Source: Cryobacterium roopkundense (GTDB lineage Bacteria > Actinomycetota > Actinomycetes > Actinomycetales > Microbacteriaceae). Taken from it: 64,000 nt of DNA. The notes below the pieces were generated by a model, which ran no database searches, had not been told where the DNA came from, and was given only the letters and a program-made list of their open reading frames with translations. This document shows, piece after piece, positions 8,321-15,593 of the stretch (within the stretch, counting starts at the first letter, position 1; each line of letters begins with the position of its first letter). The position numbers and the translations under genes were made by a program. The stretch spans positions 2,914,001-2,978,000 of the forward strand of contig NZ_JACHBQ010000001.1 in assembly GCF_014200405.1 (NCBI RefSeq), given 5' to 3'.

Positions 8321-9676
8321 ATGTCTATATCCACCACGCCCGCAACGCTGCCGGCCTCCGCCCCTGTCAATCCGAAGAGCCGCGTCATTCTCGCGAGTCT
8401 CATCGGAACCACCATCGAGTTCTACGACTTCTATGTGTACGCCACCGCCGCCGTACTCGTGTTTCCGTACCTGTTCTTCCCCACCGGCGACCCCACGACG
8501 GCGTTGCTCGCGTCGTTCGCCGTCTTCGGCGCAGCCATGGTGGCCCGCCCGATCGGCGCCCTGTTCTTCGGTCACTTCGGCGACCGAAACGGACGCAAGG
8601 CCACCCTCGTGGGCGCGCTGCTCACCATGGGTATCGCCACGTTCCTGATCGGCCTGCTGCCGACCTACGCCATGATCGGCTGGTTCGCCCCGCTCATGCT
8701 GGTCATCCTGCGTCTCGCCCAGGGCTTCGCGCTCGGCGGCGAGTGGAGCGGCGCGGCACTCGTGGCCACCGAGAACGCCCCGGTGGGCAAGCGCGCCTGG
8801 TACGGCACGTTTCCGCAGGTCGGTGCCCCGCTCGGCTTCATCATCGCGAACGGCCTGTTCCTGATCATCGCGTTCGCCCTGCCGTCCGACGACCCCACGC
8901 GCCCCTCCGACGCCTTCCTCGAGTGGGCCTGGCGCATCCCGTTCCTGTTCTCTGCCGTGATGGTGATCGTGGGCCTCTGGGTTCGCCTCCGTCTCGTGGA
9001 GAGCGAGGCCTTCACGAAGGCCGTCAAGGCCAAGAAGGTGGAGAAGCTGCCCCTCGCCGCCGTGTTCAAGAGCAACTGGCGCGAGCTCATCCTCGGCACG
9101 TTCATCATGCTCGCGACGTACGTGCTGTTCTACCTGATGACCACGTTCACGCTCGGCTACGGCCGCGCTGCAACGGATGCCGCGCTGCCGGGCCTCGGAT
9201 TCAGCTACAACACGTTCATCCTCATGATGATCGGCGGCGTGGTGTTCTTCGGAATCTTCACCCTCGCGTCCGGCCCCTGGGCCGATCGCCACGGCCGTCG
9301 CAAGACGCTCATCATCGTGACACTCGCGATTGTGATCTTCGGCTTCCTGTTCGTGCCCCTGCTCGGTGCGGGCACGGCCGGCGTGATGATCTTCCTGATC
9401 GTGGGTTTCTCGCTCATGGGCATGACATTCGGGCCGATGGGTGCGCTGCTCCCCGAGCTGTTCCCCACCGCTGTTCGGTACACGGGCTCGGCGTTCGCGT
9501 ACAACATGAGCTCGATCCTCGGCGCGGCAGTGGCCCCGTTCATCGCCATCTGGCTGTGGACCGTCGGCGGTGGCAGCCCGTTCTGGGTGGGAATCTACCT
9601 CTCCAGCATGGCCTTGATCACGCTCGTGGCGCTGATCCTCAGCCGCGAGACCCGCGACCTCGACCTCGAGCGCTAG
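8321..9676 (+). CDS. MFS transporter, metabolite:H+ symporter (MHS) family
   Basis: A 451-residue membrane protein with about 12 hydrophobic segments. GTTIEFYDFYVYATAA at the start of TM1 is the MHS signature, followed by GHFGDRNGRKATL (MFS motif A) and LAQGFALGGEWSGAALV. Relatives carry shikimate, alpha-ketoglutarate, proline/betaine or citrate with protons; the substrate here cannot be read. ATG 8321 lacks a clear ribosome site; an in-frame TTG at 8294 is an alternative. It stands alone between the riboflavin terminator and a GC-rich repeat region. A second MHS gene lies at 42774. Confidence 0.88.
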   Translation: MSISTTPATLPASAPVNPKSRVILASLIGTTIEFYDFYVYATAAVLVFPYLFFPTGDPTTALLASFAVFGAAMVARPIGALFFGHFGDRNGRKATLVGALLTMGIATFLIGLLPTYAMIGWFAPLMLVILRLAQGFALGGEWSGAALVATENAPVGKRAWYGTFPQVGAPLGFIIANGLFLIIAFALPSDDPTRPSDAFLEWAWRIPFLFSAVMVIVGLWVRLRLVESEAFTKAVKAKKVEKLPLAAVFKSNWRELILGTFIMLATYVLFYLMTTFTLGYGRAATDAALPGLGFSYNTFILMMIGGVVFFGIFTLASGPWADRHGRRKTLIIVTLAIVIFGFLFVPLLGAGTAGVMIFLIVGFSLMGMTFGPMGALLPELFPTAVRYTGSAFAYNMSSILGAAVAPFIAIWLWTVGGGSPFWVGIYLSSMALITLVALILSRETRDLDLER

Positions 9677-9710
9677 CCGCACGCGCCGCTGCGGCCGCGC
9701 GCGCCCGCCC

Positions 9711-9811
9711 CTGCGGTAGCGCCCGGCCATAGCGGCGCGGTAGTCTCCGGATCGCGCCCGCATCGCGGTGCGCGGCCGCTGCGGCGGTAGCGCGCGGCCA
9801 CAGTGGCGCGG
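9711..9811. repeat. GC-rich repeated motif (family D) downstream of the MHS gene
   Basis: Two imperfect copies of CTGCGG(CGG)TAGCGCSCGGCC followed by ATAGCGGCGCGG or ACAGTGGCGCGG lie at 9711-9740 and 9779-9811. A third, inverted partial copy (CCGCGCGCTACCGCCACAG) is at 62710-62728. Function unknown. Confidence 0.55.
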
Positions 9812-9866
9812 CGCTGCGGCCGGCCCGCGCGGCGCATCCGCTCGGAGGCGGTGCTGCGCCAAGCAC

Positions 9867-9890
9867 GGGGGGGGGGGGGGGGGGCGGGGG
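9867..9890. repeat. Homopolymer run of 18 G, then C, then 5 G
   Basis: An uninterrupted run of 18 G residues (9867-9884), one C and five more G end directly at the stop codon of the response-regulator gene on the minus strand. The run is outside the reading frame. It is prone to slippage and to sequencing error, so its exact length is uncertain. Confidence 0.9.
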
Positions 9891-10322
9891 TCAGGTTTTG
9901 GCGAGCAGGGAGTCGATGCCGAGGATGAGCTCGCGCAGGCTGAATGGCTTGCGCAGAAACTCGTCGATGCCACACGCGAAGGCCTTGGCAATGTCGGACT
10001 GTTGAGACTTGGCGCTGAGCATCAGGATGCGCGTGGTGGCGATGGCCTCGTCGGCGCGGATCTGCGTGCAAACCTCGACGCCGGTAAGCCCGGGCATCAT
10101 CCAATCAAGCACGATCAGATCGGGGCGCGTCTTCTGGGCGGCGGCGAGTGCGGAGCGGCCGTCTGCCGCCGAAGTCACCCGGTAACCAGCCTGTTCGAGC
10201 CTGTGCACGATCAGACGCCCCATGTCGGGGTCGTCTTCGACGACCAGCACGTGCGCGCGTTCGGCGGCCGCGAGAGCGGAGTCCTGGCCGCCCTCGGTGC
10301 CGGCGACGGCCATCCGTTTCAC
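9891..10322 (-). CDS. Single-domain response regulator (receiver only), copy 1
   Basis: A 143-residue protein made of one CheY-like receiver. VLVVEDDPDM carries the acidic pocket, the phospho-acceptor Asp is in DLIVLDWMMPG, and the conserved Lys is in FLRKPFS. There is no output domain. The start is GTG 10322, overlapping the stop of the upstream paralogue (GTGA); an ATG nine bases later is possible. It is about 60 percent alike to the neighbour by eye, so the pair is a tandem duplication. It presumably acts in phosphorelay or protein binding with the divergent MASE1 kinase. Confidence 0.9.
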   Translation of the reverse strand: MKRMAVAGTEGGQDSALAAAERAHVLVVEDDPDMGRLIVHRLEQAGYRVTSAADGRSALAAAQKTRPDLIVLDWMMPGLTGVEVCTQIRADEAIATTRILMLSAKSQQSDIAKAFACGIDEFLRKPFSLRELILGIDSLLAKT

Positions 10323-10687
10323 GCCCGGGCGAGAACGGAATCGACGCCGAGCACCAGCTCACGCAGGCTGAACGGCTTGCGCAGAAATTGGGTGACCCCG
10401 GCGGCATAAGCTCTGTCGATGTCCGCCTTCTGCGATTTCGCGGTCACCATGAGAATGCGCGTGCCTTCCAGGGTCGCGTCCTGGCGGATCTGTTCGCAGA
10501 CCTCGATTCCGGTGAGCCGCGGCATCATCCAGTCGAGCACGACGAGATCGGGGTGGCTTTCGCGCACGGCAGCGAGCCCGGCCTGGCCGTCGCTTTCGCT
10601 CGTCACCTGGTAGCCGGCATCGGAGAGGCGGTGCACGATGAGACGTTCCATGTCGGGGTCGTCTTCGACAACGAGTACGTGCGCCAT
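10319..10687 (-). CDS. Single-domain response regulator (receiver only), copy 2
   Basis: A 122-residue receiver domain: VLVVEDDPDM, phospho-acceptor Asp in DLVVLDWMMPR, and Lys in FLRKPFS. No DNA-binding or enzymatic output domain follows. ATG 10687 is preceded by AAAGGAAC, so I prefer it to the in-frame codon at 10723. It is first in a two-gene operon with its paralogue. The operon is divergent, by about 65-100 bp, from a sensor histidine kinase that is its most likely phosphodonor (inference). Confidence 0.9.
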   Translation of the reverse strand: MAHVLVVEDDPDMERLIVHRLSDAGYQVTSESDGQAGLAAVRESHPDLVVLDWMMPRLTGIEVCEQIRQDATLEGTRILMVTAKSQKADIDRAYAAGVTQFLRKPFSLRELVLGVDSVLARA

Positions 10688-10742
10688 GGTGTTCCTTTTT
10701 TCTGTCACCCAAACGGGGGGCATTTTGGTGCCGGTGGAGTTA

Positions 10743-10756
10743 GCATAGCCCTATGC
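10743..10756. promoter_or_regulatory. 14-bp palindrome between receiver genes and sensor kinase
   Basis: GCATAG-CC-CTATGC is a perfect 6-bp dyad in the divergent promoter region. It overlaps the first possible ATG (10753) of the kinase gene, which supports using the downstream GTG 10792. It may bind a regulator of both units, but no partner is identified. Confidence 0.4.
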
Positions 10757-10791
10757 GACAGGGATTCCTACCTGCACAGCGAGGGGGGGCC

Positions 10792-12864
10792 GTGTCCACA
10801 CTCAGCCTGGTCACCTTGGCGCAGACGGCGTCGCCGAGGCGTGTCAGACTGACGCTCGTCGCCGTGGTCGTGGTCGTCTTCGCGATGAGCGTCGCCACGC
10901 TGCTCGTCTCGCGCAACGCGGAGTTCATCTCCGCCTGGTGGCCGGCCGCGGGCGTGAGCGTTATCGCCGTGCTGCTGGCGCGCAGAAACCGCGTGGGCAT
11001 GGCCCTCGCGATCTGGGCGGCCGCCAGCGGTGCCCGCCTGGCCGTGGGACAGCCCCTCGCCCCGGCTCTCGCATACGGTTTCGCGAACGCTTTAGAAGCC
11101 TGGCTGATCGCGAGGATACTCGAGGGAAGCGACGCGCCGCACTCCCTCGACGATGTCCGCAGCGTGGGCCGTTTCGTGATCGCCGTCGCCATCGGCGCGC
11201 TCACGATGGCCGGTCTCGCTGCCCTCATCATCGGAGTGCAGGGCGGCGACGCGCCCGGGACCTTTGCCCTGGTCGCCCCGTCCCACGCGTCGGCGATCCT
11301 CGTGATCGCCCCCTTCCTCATGGTGGCACGAGTGCGTGTGCCCGCCCGGCTGCGCACCGAACTCATCGTGCAGTCCGGCCTGCTCGCCATTGTGCTGGCA
11401 CTTGTATTCCTGCCCGGCCAGTCTTCCCAGTGGAAGTTCCTCACCCTGCCCGTGCTCATCTGGGCCGCCCTGCGCTTCGGCAGCTGGCCGGCCACCGGAC
11501 AGATGCTGGCGCTGGCGCTCACGGCGACCGCGATCGTGGACCTGCGGCAGGCTGGAGCCGTGGGCGAGCCGGGCCCGGGATCGATTGCGCAGGAATACGC
11601 CGTCTTGCAGTCCTACTTCGTGGTCTACGCGGCGTCCCTGCTCGTGATCGCGGCTGGGCGCACGGAGCGACTCCGCCTCGCGGACGAGATGTTGATGCGC
11701 GACCGCCTGCTGCGCGGCGGGATCGTGGGCTCCCAGATTGGCCTGCTTCTGCTGCGTGAGAACGCGCTCGGCGCGGTCACGATCGTGGATGGCAACGCTG
11801 TCGCGGCCGGGTTGCTGGGCGTGACCGTCGAGGCGCGCGGCGAGTCGGCGGGGGCGGTGCCCACCGACGGCCCCCTCGCCTCTGCGATCGCCACGGTGCG
11901 CGGCGACACTGTGGCGTTCCGGGACTGGTCGGGCGAGGTGGAGATCGACCACGCCGAGAGGCGGCTGCAGGTGTTCATCGCCCGGGTGCATTCCACGGGA
12001 GCCGACGCCCTGATCACCGTGCAGGTGATCGATACCACCGCCCGGTACGTGGCCGAGCAGGCAGTCACGGCCGCGCTCGGGAACGAACAGGCGACCACGT
12101 CGGCCCTGCGGGAGCTCAACCGGCAGAAGGAAGACTTCGTATCGTCGGTGAGCCACGAGCTGCGCACGCCGATTATGAGCATCCTCGGATTCTCAGAGGA
12201 ACTCGCCGACACCAAACTCTCGCCGCTCGCGGCGGACTACCTGAGCGTGATCACGCGCAACGCGCATCGCCTCGCCGACCTCGTGGAAGACCTGCTCGAG
12301 CTGTCCCGCATGTCCGACCAGAACGACCGCACGGTGCGTCCGCTCGAGGTGACGGCCCTGAACGAGGTGATCCGCAATTGTGTCGAGGAGCTGGGAGCGG
12401 CCGCCCGGTCCGGGGGCGTGACCCTCGTGTTCATCCCGGTCGACGACCTGGACGTCGCCGGAAACTCTCGCGACGTGACCCGGGTGCTCATCAACCTCGT
12501 GGCGAACGCGGTGAAGTTCACGCCTCGCGGCGGCCGCGTGGCGGTCACCTGCAGCCGGGCTGGGGATGTGGTTCTGGTGGAGGTGGTCGACAATGGTGTC
12601 GGCATTCCACCCGACGAGATCGACCGGGTGCTCGAAAGATTCTACCGTTCGAGCACCTCGGTCTCGTTGCCCGGAACCGGCCTCGGCCTCTCCATCGTCA
12701 CTGGGCTGCTCAAGCAGCTCGGCGGAACCCTGCAGATCACCTCCGACGGCCTGACCGGAACCCAGGTTCGCGTGAGGCTGCCGGCCGCACCAGCCCCGGT
12801 GCCGGTGGCTGACACAGGAGAACGGCCCGCGGCATCCGTCACCACCGCAGTAGACCGGACCTGA
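10792..12864 (+). CDS. MASE1-domain sensor histidine kinase
   Basis: A 690-residue inner-membrane kinase. The N-terminal 300 residues hold about eight hydrophobic segments with the MASE1 motif SAWWPAAGVSVIAVLLA. A poorly defined linker or sensor region follows, then HisKA with phospho-acceptor His in FVSSVSHELRTPIMS, and HATPase_c with N (NLVANAVKFTP), G1 (DNGVGIP), F (RFYR) and G2 (GTGLGLSIV) boxes. GTG 10792 has GAGGGGGGG six bases upstream; ATG 10753 is in frame but overlaps a palindrome. The last 20 codons lie inside a family B repeat. Signal unknown; MASE1 is known as a sensory membrane domain. Confidence 0.92.
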   Translation: MSTLSLVTLAQTASPRRVRLTLVAVVVVVFAMSVATLLVSRNAEFISAWWPAAGVSVIAVLLARRNRVGMALAIWAAASGARLAVGQPLAPALAYGFANALEAWLIARILEGSDAPHSLDDVRSVGRFVIAVAIGALTMAGLAALIIGVQGGDAPGTFALVAPSHASAILVIAPFLMVARVRVPARLRTELIVQSGLLAIVLALVFLPGQSSQWKFLTLPVLIWAALRFGSWPATGQMLALALTATAIVDLRQAGAVGEPGPGSIAQEYAVLQSYFVVYAASLLVIAAGRTERLRLADEMLMRDRLLRGGIVGSQIGLLLLRENALGAVTIVDGNAVAAGLLGVTVEARGESAGAVPTDGPLASAIATVRGDTVAFRDWSGEVEIDHAERRLQVFIARVHSTGADALITVQVIDTTARYVAEQAVTAALGNEQATTSALRELNRQKEDFVSSVSHELRTPIMSILGFSEELADTKLSPLAADYLSVITRNAHRLADLVEDLLELSRMSDQNDRTVRPLEVTALNEVIRNCVEELGAAARSGGVTLVFIPVDDLDVAGNSRDVTRVLINLVANAVKFTPRGGRVAVTCSRAGDVVLVEVVDNGVGIPPDEIDRVLERFYRSSTSVSLPGTGLGLSIVTGLLKQLGGTLQITSDGLTGTQVRVRLPAAPAPVPVADTGERPAASVTTAVDRT

Positions 12865-12900
12865 ACCCGATCGCCGGCCCGGATCTCCTGAATTGGCCAC
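12805..12900. repeat. Family B intergenic element, copy B4, overlapping the kinase 3' end
   Basis: The right end GGATCTCCTGAATTGGCCAC (12881-12900) matches the family B terminus exactly. The left end GTGGCTGACACAGGAGA (12805-12821) is a degenerate inverted copy. The distance is 96 bp, the same as B1 and B2. The left 60 bp encode the C-terminus of the sensor kinase. Confidence 0.75.
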
Positions 12901-12911
12901 CCAGTGCGGGC

Positions 12912-13748
12912 CTAATCGAGGAAGAGGGCGCGCAGGCGGCGGGTGGTGAAGACGAGGCCGCCCACGATCATCACCAGGTAGTAGAGCACATGCCAGAGCA
13001 GGCCCGGGTCGACCAGGCCCGTGGTGAGCGAGCGCACAAGTTCGACGCCGTGCCAGAGCGGCAGCGCCATGATCACGTACTGCAGCCCCTGCGGATACAC
13101 GCTCAGGGGGTAGAACGTGGCCGAGAACAGGAACATCGGCAGCAGCACGAAGTTGATCCAGTCCATCTGCTGGAAGGTTTTCATGTAACTCGTGATCGCC
13201 ATGCCGACGGATGCGAATCCGAACGCGATCAGCAGCACCGCCGGAAGCGCGAGCAGCGCCCACCAGGACAGGTTGAGGCCGAGCAGCTGCATCACGAGCA
13301 GGAATCCGGTGCCGTAGAGGGCGCCGCGCAACAGCGCGAGCGAGATCTCGCCGAGCGCCACGTCGAGTGGGCCGAGGCTCGTGGCGAGCATCCCCTCGTA
13401 GAGCTTCGCGAACTGCATCTTGAAGAACACGTTCCAGGTGGAATCGTAGATGGCCCCGTTCATCGCCGCGACGGCGAGCAGGGCCGGGGCGATGAACGCC
13501 GCATACTGCACGCTCTCGCCCGACGCCGTCGTGACCGTGCCGATGAGGGCGCCGAGGCCGAGGCCCATCGACAGCAGATAGAAGATCGGCTCGAAGAAGC
13601 CGCTCACCACCACGAGCCAGTTGGTGCTGCGCGTGGCCCGCCAGCCGCGCTGCATCACGCTGCGCGCGTTGCCGGCATACAGCCCGCCGCCGCGGGGCGG
13701 TCGTCCGGGGCCCACGGATGCCGCGAGCTCGGTGGTGGCGCGGGTCAC
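12912..13748 (-). CDS. ABC-2 type transporter permease (second of pair)
   Basis: A 278-residue membrane protein with about six hydrophobic segments and the ABC-2 family pattern, including ATFYPLSVYP before the penultimate segment and ALPLWHGVELVRSL, a hallmark of NodJ/DrrB-like permeases. The start GTG 13748 overlaps the stop of the preceding permease (GTGA). The long open frame upstream of it only shadows that gene. It is the third gene of an ATPase-permease-permease operon, probably forming a heterodimeric exporter channel. Substrate unknown; drug or polyketide export is typical of the family. Confidence 0.9.
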   Translation of the reverse strand: MTRATTELAASVGPGRPPRGGGLYAGNARSVMQRGWRATRSTNWLVVVSGFFEPIFYLLSMGLGLGALIGTVTTASGESVQYAAFIAPALLAVAAMNGAIYDSTWNVFFKMQFAKLYEGMLATSLGPLDVALGEISLALLRGALYGTGFLLVMQLLGLNLSWWALLALPAVLLIAFGFASVGMAITSYMKTFQQMDWINFVLLPMFLFSATFYPLSVYPQGLQYVIMALPLWHGVELVRSLTTGLVDPGLLWHVLYYLVMIVGGLVFTTRRLRALFLD

Positions 13749-14575
13749 GTGTTGAGCCTTCCCACGGTGATGCGGCGAGCGAGGATCCAGCCGAGCGCGA
13801 GCAGGCCGGTGAGGTAGACGACGTGCACGACGCTGAGCCAGAGCGGTTCCGGCATCCCGTAGGCGAACACCCTGGAGAGCTCCGTGCCATGCCAGAGCGG
13901 CGAAATCCACCCGATCCACTGCAGGTACGGCGGCAGCACGTCGAGGGGAAAGAACGTGCCGGAGAACAGCGTCATCGGCAGGATGATGAAGCGCATCACC
14001 ATGGCGAGCTGCCCGGTGTCGTCTTTCAGCGTGGCGGTGTACGCCATGAATAGGGCACCGAACGCGAGGCCGGTGAGCAGGGCCACGGGAACGGTGAGAA
14101 AGCCCAGCGGCCCGGGGACCGCGCCGAACAGCAGCATGAACACGTAGTAGATCACGCAGGTGACGAGCATGCGCACCGCCACCGAGATGACGATCCCGTT
14201 GATGATCTGCCCCGGCTGGATGCTCGAGGCATTCATGCCGAAGAACACCGGATTCCACTTGAAGCCGAGCATGATCGGGTAGCTGAACTCCTCGGACGCG
14301 ACCGCGATAGCCGCGCTCGCGAGCAGCGCCGGCGCCACAAAAACCAGGTAGCTCACGCCGTTCACGCCGGCCCCGCCGAGGTTGCCGTCCACGAGGGTGG
14401 CGAGGCCCACGCCCATGGCGTAGAGGTAGATGAGCGGGTTGCCGATCGCCGTCACGACCACGGTCTGCGCGTAGGAGCGCATCACCCGAAACCGGTGCTC
14501 GGCCACGTACCACGAACCCCAGCGACGGCTGCGGGTCGCCACGGTCGTCGTGGATTCGGTCACGGGATCTATCAT
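13745..14575 (-). CDS. ABC-2 type transporter permease (first of pair)
   Basis: A 276-residue permease with about six hydrophobic segments. SGTFFPLDVLPPYLQWIGWI and PLWHGTELSRVFAYG align with its paralogue, the next gene. The N-terminus carries a soluble stretch before the first membrane segment, as in DrrB/NodJ proteins. ATG 14575 overlaps the stop of the ATPase gene (ATGA) and its own stop overlaps the next start, so all three genes are translationally coupled. Confidence 0.9.
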   Translation of the reverse strand: MIDPVTESTTTVATRSRRWGSWYVAEHRFRVMRSYAQTVVVTAIGNPLIYLYAMGVGLATLVDGNLGGAGVNGVSYLVFVAPALLASAAIAVASEEFSYPIMLGFKWNPVFFGMNASSIQPGQIINGIVISVAVRMLVTCVIYYVFMLLFGAVPGPLGFLTVPVALLTGLAFGALFMAYTATLKDDTGQLAMVMRFIILPMTLFSGTFFPLDVLPPYLQWIGWISPLWHGTELSRVFAYGMPEPLWLSVVHVVYLTGLLALGWILARRITVGRLNT

Positions 14576-15498
14576 TCGATCAGGGCCCGTCCGGTGAGGC
14601 GCAGGAACACGTCTTCCAGGCTCGAGCGGCGCACGAGGCTTGTGATCGGGTGCAGGCCGGCCACGGTCATCCGCTCGAGTTCGGCTTCGCCGTTGTCGCT
14701 GTAAACCAGGATTCGGTCCGGCAGCACCTCGACCCGTTCGCCGAAACCCGCGATCTGCTCGGCGACGCCGGCGTTGTGGGTGGAGCCGAACCGCACCTCG
14801 AGCACCTCGCGAGAGGAGTAGCGGCGAATCAGCTCGGCGGGCGATCCCTCGGCCATGATGGCGCCGTGGTCGACCACCACGAGGCGGTCGCAGAGCTGCT
14901 CGGCCTCGTCCATGTAGTGCGTGGTGAGCAGCAGCGTGGTGCCCTGCTCCTTCAGGCGGAACAGCCGGTCCCAGAGAATGTGGCGGGCCTGCGGGTCGAG
15001 GCCCGTGGTGGGTTCGTCGAGCAGCAGGATGCGCGGGTCGTTGATGAGGGCCCGCGCGATGGTGAGGCGGCGTTTCATGCCGCCGGACAGGGCATCCACC
15101 TTGGCCGTTGCTTTGTCCTCGAGCTGGGCGAAAGCGAGAAGTTCGTCGGCTCGGCGGGCGACCTGGGCGCGCGGGAGCCCGAAGTAGCGCCCGTACACGA
15201 GCAGGTTCTCGCGCACCCGCAGCTCCATGTCGAGGTTGTTCTCCTGCGGAACGACGCCGAGCTGCGAGCGGATCTCGGGGCCGTACCGGTTGGGGTCGAG
15301 GCCGAGCACGCTCAGCTCGCCGCTCGTGCGGGTGGAGACCGCGCCGACCATGCGCATGGTGGTGGATTTGCCGGCACCGTTCGGGCCGAGCAGCCCGAAC
15401 GACTCCCCGGGCGCCACCTCGAAGGACACGCCGTCGACCGCGACGAAATCCTTATACTGCTTCTTGAGTTGGCTGGCGACGATGACAGGTTGGGGCAC
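14572..15498 (-). CDS. ABC transporter ATP-binding protein (DrrA/NodI type)
   Basis: A 308-residue nucleotide-binding subunit energising the two ABC-2 permeases encoded downstream. Walker A is GPNGAGKSTT, the Q-loop is in VVPQENNLD, the signature is LSGGMKRRL, Walker B is ILLLDEPTTGLD, and the H-loop is TTHYMDEA. The C-terminal 90 residues are the DrrA-like accessory region. GTG 15498 is preferred to the in-frame codon at 15561: it leaves a normal N-terminus and no ribosome site is seen, so the mRNA may be leaderless. Confidence 0.92.
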   Translation of the reverse strand: MPQPVIVASQLKKQYKDFVAVDGVSFEVAPGESFGLLGPNGAGKSTTMRMVGAVSTRTSGELSVLGLDPNRYGPEIRSQLGVVPQENNLDMELRVRENLLVYGRYFGLPRAQVARRADELLAFAQLEDKATAKVDALSGGMKRRLTIARALINDPRILLLDEPTTGLDPQARHILWDRLFRLKEQGTTLLLTTHYMDEAEQLCDRLVVVDHGAIMAEGSPAELIRRYSSREVLEVRFGSTHNAGVAEQIAGFGERVEVLPDRILVYSDNGEAELERMTVAGLHPITSLVRRSSLEDVFLRLTGRALIE

Positions 15499-15593
15499 AG
15501 TTGCTAGCGTAGACCGAGGGCACGACAAGCGGATGCCTGCGGGCGGTCGCGGGGTCGGCATCCACTGTCAGCGGGAGCGGTTAAACTCTTCTG

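Noticed and set aside
8210..9991. A 593-codon minus-strand frame opposite the MHS transporter
   Set aside because: Highly charged low-complexity composition and no family motifs; the plus strand encodes a clear 12-segment transporter.
12912..14513. A 533-residue single permease spanning both ABC-2 genes
   Set aside because: The first half is an out-of-frame reading of the first permease; GTG 13748 with GTGA overlap gives a normal 278-residue subunit.
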